This document shows, piece after piece, positions 9,133 through 17,385 of a stretch of DNA of 64,000 nt. The notes beneath the pieces were generated by a model. That model saw nothing but the letters and a program-made list of their open reading frames with translations, was not told the DNA's origin and ran no database searches. Position 1 is the stretch's first letter. The number at the start of each line of letters is the position of its first letter. The stretch is taken from positions 237,476 to 301,475 of the forward strand of contig MELF01000017.1 of the NCBI GenBank assembly GCA_001767525.1. The letters are read 5' to 3'. Both the position numbers and the translations under genes were made by a program. This DNA is from Acidobacteria bacterium RIFCSPLOWO2_12_FULL_68_19. Its GTDB lineage: Bacteria > Acidobacteriota > Vicinamibacteria > Vicinamibacterales > UBA2999.

Positions 9133-11468
9133 GCGTGTACCTTCTGCGACAGACGCACGCGCTTGAAGCGGCGCGCACGCTCGACCGTCACCGTCCCCCA
9201 TCCCCCGGTCTCCGACGCTGCCTGGAGGCGATCGACCTGGTCCACCGGGAGCCGCTCGCTGTGATAGACCGTCGCCGGCACGCCATAGGCGGCCGCGAGA
9301 ATCGCCAGATCGCCGTAGGCGCCGAAGAAAGTCCGCGCCCGGGCGAGCGCCCGTATCTGGCGCGACAGCGGCAGCCCGTCGACACGAACCACCTCGGCCT
9401 TGGCCGACACCTGCGCGACGACCGTCTTCAGCAGGCTGTCGTTCTCCTCGGTCAGGGGGAGCGCAGCCGTGAACTCCGCGCTCAGGGCGACGAACGACGA
9501 CGGAAGTCCGTCGCCGGGATCCGGAGGCGGCGTCAACCGCTCGTGACGCAGGACGTCGCGCAGCAACTCCAGCGCGCGGTCGCCGTCCAGTCGACGCACC
9601 GTTCGAAACAGCAGAAACGGATGCAGGACGTGGTACTCGGAGAGATCGAAGGCTCGGGCGGCGCGCTCGACGGCATCCTCGTCGAACGGCGACATCACCG
9701 ACTGCTTCGGGTTCTGCTCGCTCTGGGGCACCGTCCGCCGCTGCCAGTGCTCGAGCTCGGCTGCCGAGTACACACTCCGGACATCGAGGAACCGCTGCCC
9801 GAGCGGGCCGTACCACTCCCGCAGGCCGCTTCCCGTCAGGACGATCAGGCGCTCGGGCGGGAGACCGTAGGTTGCCACGACCCAGCGCAGGAACGGAATC
9901 CAGTACAGCAGCTCGTTGCCGACCGTGTCGGCCCAGGGCCCGACGAATACGGGGGCCGTGCTGTCCTGGATCTCCTCGAGCGCGATCTTCACCGGACGCA
10001 GCGACAGGGAGGTGCCGATGACCGTCGCGTCCACCGCCGTCTGCCTGGCGACCCGGCGGCGCTGCAGCCACCGAAGGAGCGCGCGGCGCAGGGGGGGATA
10101 GAGAGGATTGTCCGCCTGCGGCTGCTTGCGGATGGCCGCCGACCGCTCGATTTCATCGGCGAGGATCGGCGACACCGCACGCTCGACGCCGTACGGGCGC
10201 AGGAACTGCTCCGCGAACGTCCGGCTGCGCGCCGATGATGCGGGCTCCTCGCGCAGCACGGCGGCGAGCTGCCGGTGGTGCTCGGCGAAATCGCGCGCGA
10301 TCGTGGCCAGCCCGCCATACGACTCCACGAGATAGCGAAAGTGGATCGTGCCGACCTGTCCCTCGTCGAATCCGGGAATGAGCAGCGTGTGCACGGGCCG
10401 GCCGACGATCGCCGCCTCGAGCATGGCGCTCGTGTTCAGGCCCACGACCGCGTGCGCGTGATGGACCGAGTCGAAGAGCTCCTGGTCGCTGCGCCGGCTG
10501 GCGTCCAGCGACAGGCCGACGTTGTCCAGATCCGAGAGGTCGACCGACGCCCACGATCCACGCACTGCCGGATGGGGGCGTACCAGAATGCCGCACGTGC
10601 GCACAACCTCGTCGGCGGCGGCGCGAAGGGAATCCGCCCAGCGGCGCACCAGCTCCACTTCGTTCGGGCCGGTCAGCTGGGACGATCCCAGATAGAGCAC
10701 CATCGGACGTGCCGGGTCCAGGCCGAACTCCGCGAAGAAACGTTCGCGGGAGGTCGACGGCCGGCGAGCGAAGAAATCGTCGAAACGAGCCGCACCCGTA
10801 ATCGCGACGGTTCCAGTCGGGCAGCCGTGCAGGTCGATCGCTTCCCGCCGCTGGATGTCGTTCCAGACGAGCACCCGATCGGGGCGGATCCGCATCAGCC
10901 CCTTGTTCGTGAGGTTGTCCCAGCTGAACGGAATGAAGACGATGGGCACGCCAAGCCGGTGCGCCGCCTTGACGTAGTCGGTCTGGTAGGACTGGAACGT
11001 CACGAGCGGCGTCACCAGGATGAGATCCGGACGTTCCTCCCGCAGAAACGCCTCGAATCCGGGGTCGGTCGGGATGAGCTTCTCGCAGAGCGCGAACGCC
11101 CGCGCCACGAGCGTCCAGTGCCGTTTCACCCACGGATGCCGCTCGCAGTACAGCACGAACTCGGTGGGCGCAATCTCGTAGGCCCGGCGCACGAGCCGCG
11201 TCGCGTCGGCATAGCGCGGGTCGAAATACCGGACGTAGTCGCGCGCGCCGCGCAGCAGGTCGACGAAGTCCCGCCATTCGTCGACCCGTGTCGTCGGATT
11301 CACGCGCCCGGAAATGCGCGGGTGTTCCACCGATTCCGGCAGCTCGAAGGTGCCCTTCCGCAGCTTTCCCGCCAGACAGATGTCGTGGCCGCGGTCGGCA
11401 AGGATGGTGAGCGTCCCCTGAAAGTTCCGGATACGACTGACGGCGCCGATGAGGAACAGGATCTTCAT
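9129..11468 (-). CDS. GT-B-like glycosyltransferase module with an extra unknown C-terminal domain
   Basis: Residues 1-480 are the repeated module: MKILFLIGAVSRIRNFQ, SWDNLTNKG, VLVWNDIQRREA, ILVRPHP and VGLNTSAMLEAAIVGRPV. Residues from about 505 to 779 form a second domain seen nowhere else in the window. It opens VFVGPWADTVGNELLYWIPFLRW and ends ARTFFGAYGDLAILAAAYGVPATVYHS, a layout that looks like a second GT-B-type fold, with the last block resembling a sugar-nucleotide site. I do not recognise the family with confidence. The ATG at 11468 overlaps the stop of the GT2 gene (ATGA) and the gene's own stop overlaps the next start. It probably adds two linked residues or pairs transfer with another step. 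Confidence 0.75.
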   Translation of the reverse strand: MKILFLIGAVSRIRNFQGTLTILADRGHDICLAGKLRKGTFELPESVEHPRISGRVNPTTRVDEWRDFVDLLRGARDYVRYFDPRYADATRLVRRAYEIAPTEFVLYCERHPWVKRHWTLVARAFALCEKLIPTDPGFEAFLREERPDLILVTPLVTFQSYQTDYVKAAHRLGVPIVFIPFSWDNLTNKGLMRIRPDRVLVWNDIQRREAIDLHGCPTGTVAITGAARFDDFFARRPSTSRERFFAEFGLDPARPMVLYLGSSQLTGPNEVELVRRWADSLRAAADEVVRTCGILVRPHPAVRGSWASVDLSDLDNVGLSLDASRRSDQELFDSVHHAHAVVGLNTSAMLEAAIVGRPVHTLLIPGFDEGQVGTIHFRYLVESYGGLATIARDFAEHHRQLAAVLREEPASSARSRTFAEQFLRPYGVERAVSPILADEIERSAAIRKQPQADNPLYPPLRRALLRWLQRRRVARQTAVDATVIGTSLSLRPVKIALEEIQDSTAPVFVGPWADTVGNELLYWIPFLRWVVATYGLPPERLIVLTGSGLREWYGPLGQRFLDVRSVYSAAELEHWQRRTVPQSEQNPKQSVMSPFDEDAVERAARAFDLSEYHVLHPFLLFRTVRRLDGDRALELLRDVLRHERLTPPPDPGDGLPSSFVALSAEFTAALPLTEENDSLLKTVVAQVSAKAEVVRVDGLPLSRQIRALARARTFFGAYGDLAILAAAYGVPATVYHSERLPVDQVDRLQAASETGGWGTVTVERARRFKRVRLSQKVHA

Positions 11469-12406
11469 TGGGACTCGGCGGCCGCGGTCCTCTGGCGGCG
11501 GCCCAGCGGCGTGCGCGCCAGGATCTGTCGCCACCAGGCCTCGTCATGCACCAGCTCGCGCACGAGCGAGTGCCAGAAGAACAGCACCGCATACCAGCTC
11601 CCGGCGATCCGGCCGAACGCCGGCCGGCCGGCGCCGCGCGCGCCGAAATCCCAGAGCAGCAGCGCGACATGCTGCACGATGGGCGGCAAATAGGTGTAGA
11701 GCGGCGGGCGCGCCGAAAACAGCATCTGACGCTGCCGCTTCAGGCTGAAGTTGCCGGCGACCTCGCGGTACCACAGCATCTCGGCCGCGTGCCGGAACGT
11801 ACCGAGAAGCGTCAGCTCGATGAGCAGCTGCCGATCGGGCGCCAGCACGCGCCGGAAGACGCCAGCCCGGACCATCGCGCTGATCCGGAACAGGCCGTAG
11901 ACGGCGTTGCCCGCCGTCAGGTACGTGATGGCCCGACGCAGCCGGTGCGCCGGATTCGCCATGCCGACGGTTTCGAACCGGCGGGTCACGACGCGGCGGT
12001 CGTCCCGGGAGTAGATCCGCTGCATCTGGGGGTACGCCACGACGACCTCCGACCGTTCATCGAGCGCCGGCACCAGCACTTCCAGCCAGCGCGGATGCCA
12101 GATGTCATGGTCGCTGATCCACGCGAAGTACTCGCTCTCGGGGTACCGCTCGCGGGTGCGGAGGAATGCCTTCCGCCAGTTGCCGATCATGCCGAGCCGC
12201 ACGTCGTTCGCCTCGTACGTGATCCGGCGATCGAGCGCCGCATACGCGTCCACAATGGCGCGCACCTCGGGAGACGGATGGTCGTCGACGATATGGAGTG
12301 CGAAGTCGGGGTACGTCTGCGCAAGCAGCGACTCGAGCGTGCGCGCGAGCGTATCGGGCCGGTTATAGGCCGCCATGCCGAGGATAACGCGAGGACCGGC
12401 CGTCAT
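11465..12406 (-). CDS. Family 2 glycosyltransferase (first of two paralogues)
   Basis: A 313-residue GT-A enzyme. VILGMAAYNRPDTLARTLESLLAQTY is the usual GT2 opening, LHIVDDHPSPE carries the first Asp pair, and YFAWISDHDIWHPRWLE replaces the DXD with SDHD. The C-terminal third has hydrophobic stretches (VQHVALLLWDFGARG and the SWYAVLFFWHSLV run), which suggest a membrane-associated tail. It is close to the protein at 13529-14488 along its whole length, so the two arose by duplication. It starts at ATG 12406, overlapping the sugar O-methyltransferase stop by ATGA; an ATG six codons upstream lies inside that gene and is less likely. Donor and acceptor sugars are not predictable. Confidence 0.85.
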   Translation of the reverse strand: MTAGPRVILGMAAYNRPDTLARTLESLLAQTYPDFALHIVDDHPSPEVRAIVDAYAALDRRITYEANDVRLGMIGNWRKAFLRTRERYPESEYFAWISDHDIWHPRWLEVLVPALDERSEVVVAYPQMQRIYSRDDRRVVTRRFETVGMANPAHRLRRAITYLTAGNAVYGLFRISAMVRAGVFRRVLAPDRQLLIELTLLGTFRHAAEMLWYREVAGNFSLKRQRQMLFSARPPLYTYLPPIVQHVALLLWDFGARGAGRPAFGRIAGSWYAVLFFWHSLVRELVHDEAWWRQILARTPLGRRQRTAAAESQ

Positions 12407-13527
12407 ACGAGCAGCCGTCGCCACCCGACCAGGTGCGCCGCCTCCGGCGTGTGCCCGGGCTCACCGCGTGGCGGCACCGGGTTGGGCCAGAAGAGGCGCT
12501 CGATCGCCTGCCAGACGTTGCGCGCCTCCTCGGCCGCGCCGGCCGGCAGCGCCGAGTAGAAATACCGGGAACCGACATCGAACGCCCGCTGCACGTGCGC
12601 GGAGACCCGGTCGGCGTCCATGTGGCGGAGCGCCATCACGTCGAGCGTCAGATCGACGCGCGGAGGGCGCAGCGCCGGGAGCGCTCTCTCCGGCACGAAG
12701 ACGAAGTCGGTCGTCTCCCACTCCCGCCACACATCGTCCGGTGCCGCGGGGTCGAACACGCAACAGCGGGCCGCCGGGTAGACCGTCATGAGGTACACGG
12801 CGGAGAGAAGGAACAGATCGGGCACGCCGGTCATCACATAGGTGACGTTCGGACACAGCGTCTTGAACTGGTAGGCGAATCCGCCCCAGCCGCCGCCGAT
12901 CTCCCAGACGAGGCGCCGGGCGGCCGGCCGGCGAAATTCCGGCAGCACAGCCGCGTCCTGGAGCGCGGCCAGCACATGAAAGTGGCGGAGCGTGTCCTCG
13001 TTGTAGCGCTCGCCGGCCCTCAGATAGCCGAACCCGCCGAGCACCTTCGGTTCAGGCACCAGCAGGTCGACGCGCAACTGCTTGCGCAGGACCGCCAGCT
13101 CGCGCCTCAGCCGAGCCACGAGATCACCGGACGGGTCGTCATAATCGGCCGCCCGGACGCCGCTCAGCGGCTCGCACCGGTGCCGCAGCGTGCCGATGGT
13201 CTCGGGTGTGGCCTCCCACAGATGGGCGAGCGCGGTGACAACCTGCTGCTCGTGCGCCGTGAGCGGTGCCGCGCCGCCGGTCCGCTCCGACATCCGCCGG
13301 GCCCAGTCGCGGACGAACCGATAGTGCTCGTACGCCTTGGCGGCGATGGCGGCCAGCTCGAGACGCTCCGCCTCGCGCCGCGCGGCCGCCTGCTGACGGC
13401 GCACCAGACGTTCCGCTTCCCCCCGCTGCTTCGCGGCGAGGCGCTCAGCCCGCTCGGCGGCGCGCGCGGCCCGCCGGGCGTCGGCGGCCTGCGCGCCGTC
13501 CACCGTATCGACCTCCGTCTTCACCAC
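12403..13527 (-). CDS. Putative sugar O-methyltransferase with N-terminal coiled coil
   Basis: About 374 residues. The first 60 form an Ala-Arg-Glu-rich coiled coil. The rest matches the putative sugar O-methyltransferase group: RYNEDTLRHFHVLAALQDA, then VWEIGGGWGGFAYQFKTLCP (SAM-binding loop) and FLLSAVYLMTVYPAARC. The same layout, coil included, is the C-terminal half of the fusion at 14485-17025, so this looks like that fusion without its GT-B module. The start is a GTG one base past the upstream stop (13527), with a second GTG directly after it. No clear ribosome site is visible, so coupling to the upstream gene is likely. It should transfer a methyl group to a sugar hydroxyl in the cytoplasm. 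Confidence 0.8.
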   Translation of the reverse strand: MVKTEVDTVDGAQAADARRAARAAERAERLAAKQRGEAERLVRRQQAAARREAERLELAAIAAKAYEHYRFVRDWARRMSERTGGAAPLTAHEQQVVTALAHLWEATPETIGTLRHRCEPLSGVRAADYDDPSGDLVARLRRELAVLRKQLRVDLLVPEPKVLGGFGYLRAGERYNEDTLRHFHVLAALQDAAVLPEFRRPAARRLVWEIGGGWGGFAYQFKTLCPNVTYVMTGVPDLFLLSAVYLMTVYPAARCCVFDPAAPDDVWREWETTDFVFVPERALPALRPPRVDLTLDVMALRHMDADRVSAHVQRAFDVGSRYFYSALPAGAAEEARNVWQAIERLFWPNPVPPRGEPGHTPEAAHLVGWRRLLV

Positions 13528-13528
13528 A

Positions 13529-14488
13529 TCACGGATCGGTGATGGCGCTCCGCGACGGCCGCCCGGACGCCGGCCGCCACCGCGCCATCCGCGACGCGAC
13601 CTTGACCCGCCAGTCCGATTTCGGCCGAACCACATCGCGAACGATGGACCACCACAACTGCATCGCGGCGTAACGCACGGCCGCCAGCCGACCGAATGCG
13701 GGCCTGCCGCTCCCGCGCACGGCGAAGACCCACAGCAGCGCCGCCCAGTGCTGCAGGTGTGGCGGAAGATGGGCATGGAACGGCACGCCGCCGGGGAAAA
13801 ACGCCTTGAGCTGCCGCCGCAGGTCGAACTTGCTGATGAACTCGCGGTACCAGAGCACTTCCGGCACCTGCCGGAACTGGCCGAACAGCGCCAGCGCCAG
13901 CAGTACGTAACGGTCGGGGAGAATCACGCGGCGGAAGACGCCGGCCGCCTCGAGCGCCTCGGCTCGCACGAGACCGTAGATCATGTCGCCCGACCGCATG
14001 TATCGCGCGGCCCGCCGCATCCGTTCGGCCCGGCTGCTGATGCCGAACGTCTCGAAGACCTTGACCTTCTCGGTTGTACGGGCCCCCTGGGAGGTGAGCT
14101 GTACGTTGTGCGGATAGGCCAGCACAACCTCCGGATGCGCGTCGAGCACCGCCACCATCTCCTGCAGCCAGCGTGCATGCCAGACATCGTGATCGCTGAC
14201 CCACGCGAAGTACTCGGACTGCGGGTACAGCCGCCGCGCCCGATCGAAGACGCGCCGCCAGTTGCCGATCATGCCGAGGCGCGTGCCGTTCGCCTCGTAC
14301 GTGATGCGCGGAAATTGACCCGCGTACCTCTCGACGATCGCCGCCGTCTCGCGCGAGGCGGCATCGTCGACGATCACCAGCGCGAAATCCTGACAGGTCT
14401 GCGACAGGAGTGACTCTAGCGTCCGAGGCAGCGCATCGGGCCGGTTGTACGCAGGCAGTCCCAGGACGACGCGCGGCGAGGCGCTCAT
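13529..14488 (-). CDS. Family 2 glycosyltransferase (second paralogue)
   Basis: A 319-residue GT2 enzyme very like 11465-12406: VVLGLPAYNRPDALPRTLESL, LVIVDDAASRE, YFAWVSDHDVWHARWLQE and a hydrophobic tail around LQHWAALLWVFAVRG. The SDHD motif takes the place of DXD. It sits between the methyltransferase and the GT-B/methyltransferase fusion, giving the order fusion, GT2, methyltransferase, GT2, which reads as a duplicated methyltransferase-GT2 block. The ATG at 14488 overlaps the stop of the fusion gene (ATGA). The last 30 residues are Arg-rich. It likely adds one sugar to a lipid- or sugar-linked acceptor. Confidence 0.85.
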   Translation of the reverse strand: MSASPRVVLGLPAYNRPDALPRTLESLLSQTCQDFALVIVDDAASRETAAIVERYAGQFPRITYEANGTRLGMIGNWRRVFDRARRLYPQSEYFAWVSDHDVWHARWLQEMVAVLDAHPEVVLAYPHNVQLTSQGARTTEKVKVFETFGISSRAERMRRAARYMRSGDMIYGLVRAEALEAAGVFRRVILPDRYVLLALALFGQFRQVPEVLWYREFISKFDLRRQLKAFFPGGVPFHAHLPPHLQHWAALLWVFAVRGSGRPAFGRLAAVRYAAMQLWWSIVRDVVRPKSDWRVKVASRMARWRPASGRPSRSAITDP

Positions 14489-17025
14489 ACGCGAAGCCGT
14501 CTCCAGCCCAGGAAGTACGTCCGTTCAGCCGCACCCTCGCCGGAGGGCAGCGACAGCCGGCGTGCGAGCGACTCCGGGGCGCAGACCGGGTGCAGCCAGT
14601 ACAGACGATCGAGAGCAGGCCGCACCGGCGCCGTGAAGGAATCGCCGGGATCGCCGGGCGGGCAGATCGAGAACACGTACCGGGAGCCGAGATCGTATGC
14701 GCGCTGCAGGTGCAGGCCGACCCGCGATGGGCTCAGGCGTTCCAGCGCCATCAAATCGACGGTCAGGTCGAGCGACGGCGGTGTCAGGCCCGCCACGGCG
14801 CTTTCAGGGGCGAAGGCGAAGTCGACGGCGTCCCAGTCCCGCCAGAACGACGCCGGAGCCGCGGGATCGTAGAACCGGAACCGGGCCGCGGGAAAGAGCG
14901 TCATCAGATACACGGCGGAGAGCAGAAACAGTTCCGGCCGGCCCGTGATCAGGTAGGTGACCTCGGGGCACAGCGTCTTGAAGTGATAGGCGAACCCGCC
15001 CCATCCGCCGCCGATCTCCCAGACCGTCCGCCTGGCCCCGCCGCGAAACTCCTTGATCAGCGCGGCGTCTTGCAACAGCGAGATCACCCGGAAGAACCGC
15101 AGCGTATCCTCGTTGTACCGCCTGCCGCCGCTGTTGAAGCCAAAGGCACCGAGCGCTGGCGCCTCGTCGACCCACAGCGCGCCGTCGCCGCGCGCGAGGA
15201 GCCGCCGCAGGTCGCGTTCGAAAATGAATCGTACCTTGTGGTCGACGTGCTCGTAGTCGGCCGCAGACACGCCGGTAATCGGGGCCGCCTGCCGGCGCAG
15301 CGCAGCAATCGTCTCCGGTCCTGCGCTCCACAGCGGTTCGAGTGCCGCCAGCATGCGCTGCTCGGACGGCGTCACGCCGTCCACGACCGACATCGCGTCG
15401 CGCAGGCGGCGCACCTCGTCCCGCACGCGGAGGTAGTGGCCGAACGCCCGGGACGCGGCGTCGGCCGCCCAGGCTGCCTCCGCTGCCGCCGCCCGCTCAC
15501 GGGCGCCGCGCTGCTCCTGATCGAGGCGCTTCGCAATCGTCCGTTGTTCCTCCGAGTCCTCCTGCGCCTGCCGCGCCGTCTCGACGGCCGCTGCGAGCCG
15601 GCCAAGCGCAGGACGCGCGAGGAGAGCCCACCACGTCCCGTGACGCAGCCGGCGCCGGCGGCGGGTGGCGGTCGCCTCGAGTGCGGCGACGAGCCGGGGC
15701 GTCGCGGGCTCGTCGATCCCATGCGGCCGTACGAAGGCTTCGACGAACCGCCGGCCCGGCTGCGCCGCGGCGGCGGGATCCTGCAGGGCCGTCTCCAGCT
15801 GGGACACGTGCTCGGTCATGTCTGACGCGACGTGCAGCAATCCGCCGTTGACCTCGCGCAGATGTCGAAAATGTAGCGTGCCACCCTGCGTGTTGCGGAA
15901 CTCCGGGGCGAGCAGCGTAAAGACGCCGCGGCCGACGATCGCGCTTTCGATGAGCGCGCTGGTGTTGACGCCCACCACGGCCGCGCTGTGGTGGATGGAA
16001 TCGTAGTAGTCGGCACGCGTGTCGTCGTCCACGGGGTTGCCCCCGCAGCGCGGCCAGACGACGACATCGTCGAGGTCGCTGAGATCGACGTCCTGCCAGC
16101 GCTCCGCGTTCTGTGGATGCGGCCGCACGAGCACGCCCGCGCGTCGCAGCGCTCCGGACGTGCGGATGTCCCGCACCCACTGCCGGACGAACGGCAGCTC
16201 GTGCCCCGCGATGAACCGCGACGAGCAGAGATACAGCACGTACGGCCGCCGCGGATCGAGACCGACGCGGGCACAGAACGCCTCGCGCGACGCGCGGGGC
16301 CTCCAGGTGAACCAGTGGTCGTACGGCGCGGCGCCGGTCACAACGACGCGTTCGGCGGGAACGCGATGGAGGGCGACCGCCTCGACCTTCATCGGCTGAT
16401 TCCAGACCGTCACGACATCAAGGACGTCGTGAATGAGGCCTTTGTTGGTGAGATTGTCCCAGCTGTAGACGCACAAGCCCACAGGGATGCCGAGCGCACG
16501 GGCGGCGCGGAGGTATTCCGACTGCGGAGACCCGGGCTCCACGAGCGGCGTCACCAGGACGAGGTCGGGCCGGCACTCGCGGATGAAGGCGGTGATCGCC
16601 GGGTCGGGAGGCAGCGCGCGGTCGCAGGATCGCAGGAGCCATCGCAGCAGCGCCCGACCCGAACGGTTGTCCGCGAGGCGCCGCCAGCCGCGCGAGGCGG
16701 CGAACACCGGCGCGTTCTGCTCCGCTCGCCACCGCAGCTTCGACGCGTCGCGGTATTCCGGCCGGAAATAGCGGAGGTAATCGAGCCCCCTGCGCAGCTC
16801 GAGGCCAAGGAGGGACAGGCGCGTCTCCGCCGCCGATGGGGGAACGGCCGTATGCATGATGGCGGGACAGCGGCGGCAGAGGCGCCCCATCACGTCGGTC
16901 GGGTCCAGCACCTGATGCATCTCGGCGACAACGTGCACGTGGTGTCCACGTTCGGCCAGCAGCCGCAGCGTGGACTCGAAATTCCGCACGTACACCGTGC
17001 TGCGCATGAAGAACAGGATGTTCAT
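14485..17025 (-). CDS. GT-B-like glycosyltransferase fused through a coiled coil to a sugar O-methyltransferase
   Basis: An 846-residue fusion. Residues 1-490 are the repeated GT-B-like module (MNILFFMRSTVYVRNFES, SWDNLTNKG, VLVRPHPQN, VVGVNTSALIESAIVGRG). About 500-575 is an Ala-Glu-Arg-rich coiled coil. Residues 580-846 are the sugar O-methyltransferase with RYNEDTLRFFRVISLLQDA and VWEIGGGWGGFAYHFKTLCP. The start ATG at 17025 overlaps the TGA of an FkbM remnant. A transferase that adds a residue and then methylates it would suit chain decoration or capping; the coil could set spacing or oligomer state. Upstream in-frame sequence to 17286 is not part of the gene because the paralogues all start at MxILF. 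Confidence 0.85.
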   Translation of the reverse strand: MNILFFMRSTVYVRNFESTLRLLAERGHHVHVVAEMHQVLDPTDVMGRLCRRCPAIMHTAVPPSAAETRLSLLGLELRRGLDYLRYFRPEYRDASKLRWRAEQNAPVFAASRGWRRLADNRSGRALLRWLLRSCDRALPPDPAITAFIRECRPDLVLVTPLVEPGSPQSEYLRAARALGIPVGLCVYSWDNLTNKGLIHDVLDVVTVWNQPMKVEAVALHRVPAERVVVTGAAPYDHWFTWRPRASREAFCARVGLDPRRPYVLYLCSSRFIAGHELPFVRQWVRDIRTSGALRRAGVLVRPHPQNAERWQDVDLSDLDDVVVWPRCGGNPVDDDTRADYYDSIHHSAAVVGVNTSALIESAIVGRGVFTLLAPEFRNTQGGTLHFRHLREVNGGLLHVASDMTEHVSQLETALQDPAAAAQPGRRFVEAFVRPHGIDEPATPRLVAALEATATRRRRRLRHGTWWALLARPALGRLAAAVETARQAQEDSEEQRTIAKRLDQEQRGARERAAAAEAAWAADAASRAFGHYLRVRDEVRRLRDAMSVVDGVTPSEQRMLAALEPLWSAGPETIAALRRQAAPITGVSAADYEHVDHKVRFIFERDLRRLLARGDGALWVDEAPALGAFGFNSGGRRYNEDTLRFFRVISLLQDAALIKEFRGGARRTVWEIGGGWGGFAYHFKTLCPEVTYLITGRPELFLLSAVYLMTLFPAARFRFYDPAAPASFWRDWDAVDFAFAPESAVAGLTPPSLDLTVDLMALERLSPSRVGLHLQRAYDLGSRYVFSICPPGDPGDSFTAPVRPALDRLYWLHPVCAPESLARRLSLPSGEGAAERTYFLGWRRLRV

Positions 17026-17130
17026 CTCGCTGTGGATTGGATGTCGTCCCGCACGAAGACGCCGTACCACATGGCGAACGCGCCCACCTTGGTTTTGAGG
17101 ACGATTCTCGAGTCGAGCCGGAGACCGGAC
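17022..17130 (-). pseudogene. C-terminal remnant of an FkbM-type methyltransferase
   Basis: The last 34 or so codons before the TGA at 17022-17024 read GLRLDSRIVLKTKVGAFA then MWYGVFVRDDIQSTAR. This matches the extreme C-terminus of the fusion at 20176-22647, which reads GFRLDSKVVSTTRRGEQA then IWYGVFVRD. No methyltransferase core lies upstream in any minus frame. The surrounding 17131-17385 has no gene I can support and lower coding regularity than its neighbours. The TGA still overlaps the next start (ATGA), as an intact gene would. Confidence 0.65.
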
Positions 17131-17385
17131 GAAAAGACAGGAATGTATCGCGTCCTGCACGACTTCGAGTGGGGCCATCTTGCACAGGTATCGCCGAACG
17201 AGATCGCGCTTGATGCCAAGCACCCGGACCGCCTGCCGCCCGACCACAGGCACGACACGCTGAAGAACCGCATGGGTGTCTGGCATCCGAAGGAAGGATC
17301 ATGCGTCTCGGCACAGCCCCTCCCCGATGCGGCACAGCCGCCGACGCATCGGCGTGGCGCATGAAGAAGAATTCGCATACGTGAG

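Noticed and set aside
9133..10071. Upstream in-frame extension of the double GT-B protein
   Set aside because: It lies wholly inside the 9129-11468 gene in another frame, is Arg/Pro/Gly-rich, and the module family begins at MxILF.
17131..17385. Possible coding frames between the FkbM remnant and the GT-B gene, including a plus-strand frame with HDFEWGHLAQ
   Set aside because: No frame has a start, ribosome site and recognisable domain together; I treat the stretch as decayed or non-coding.
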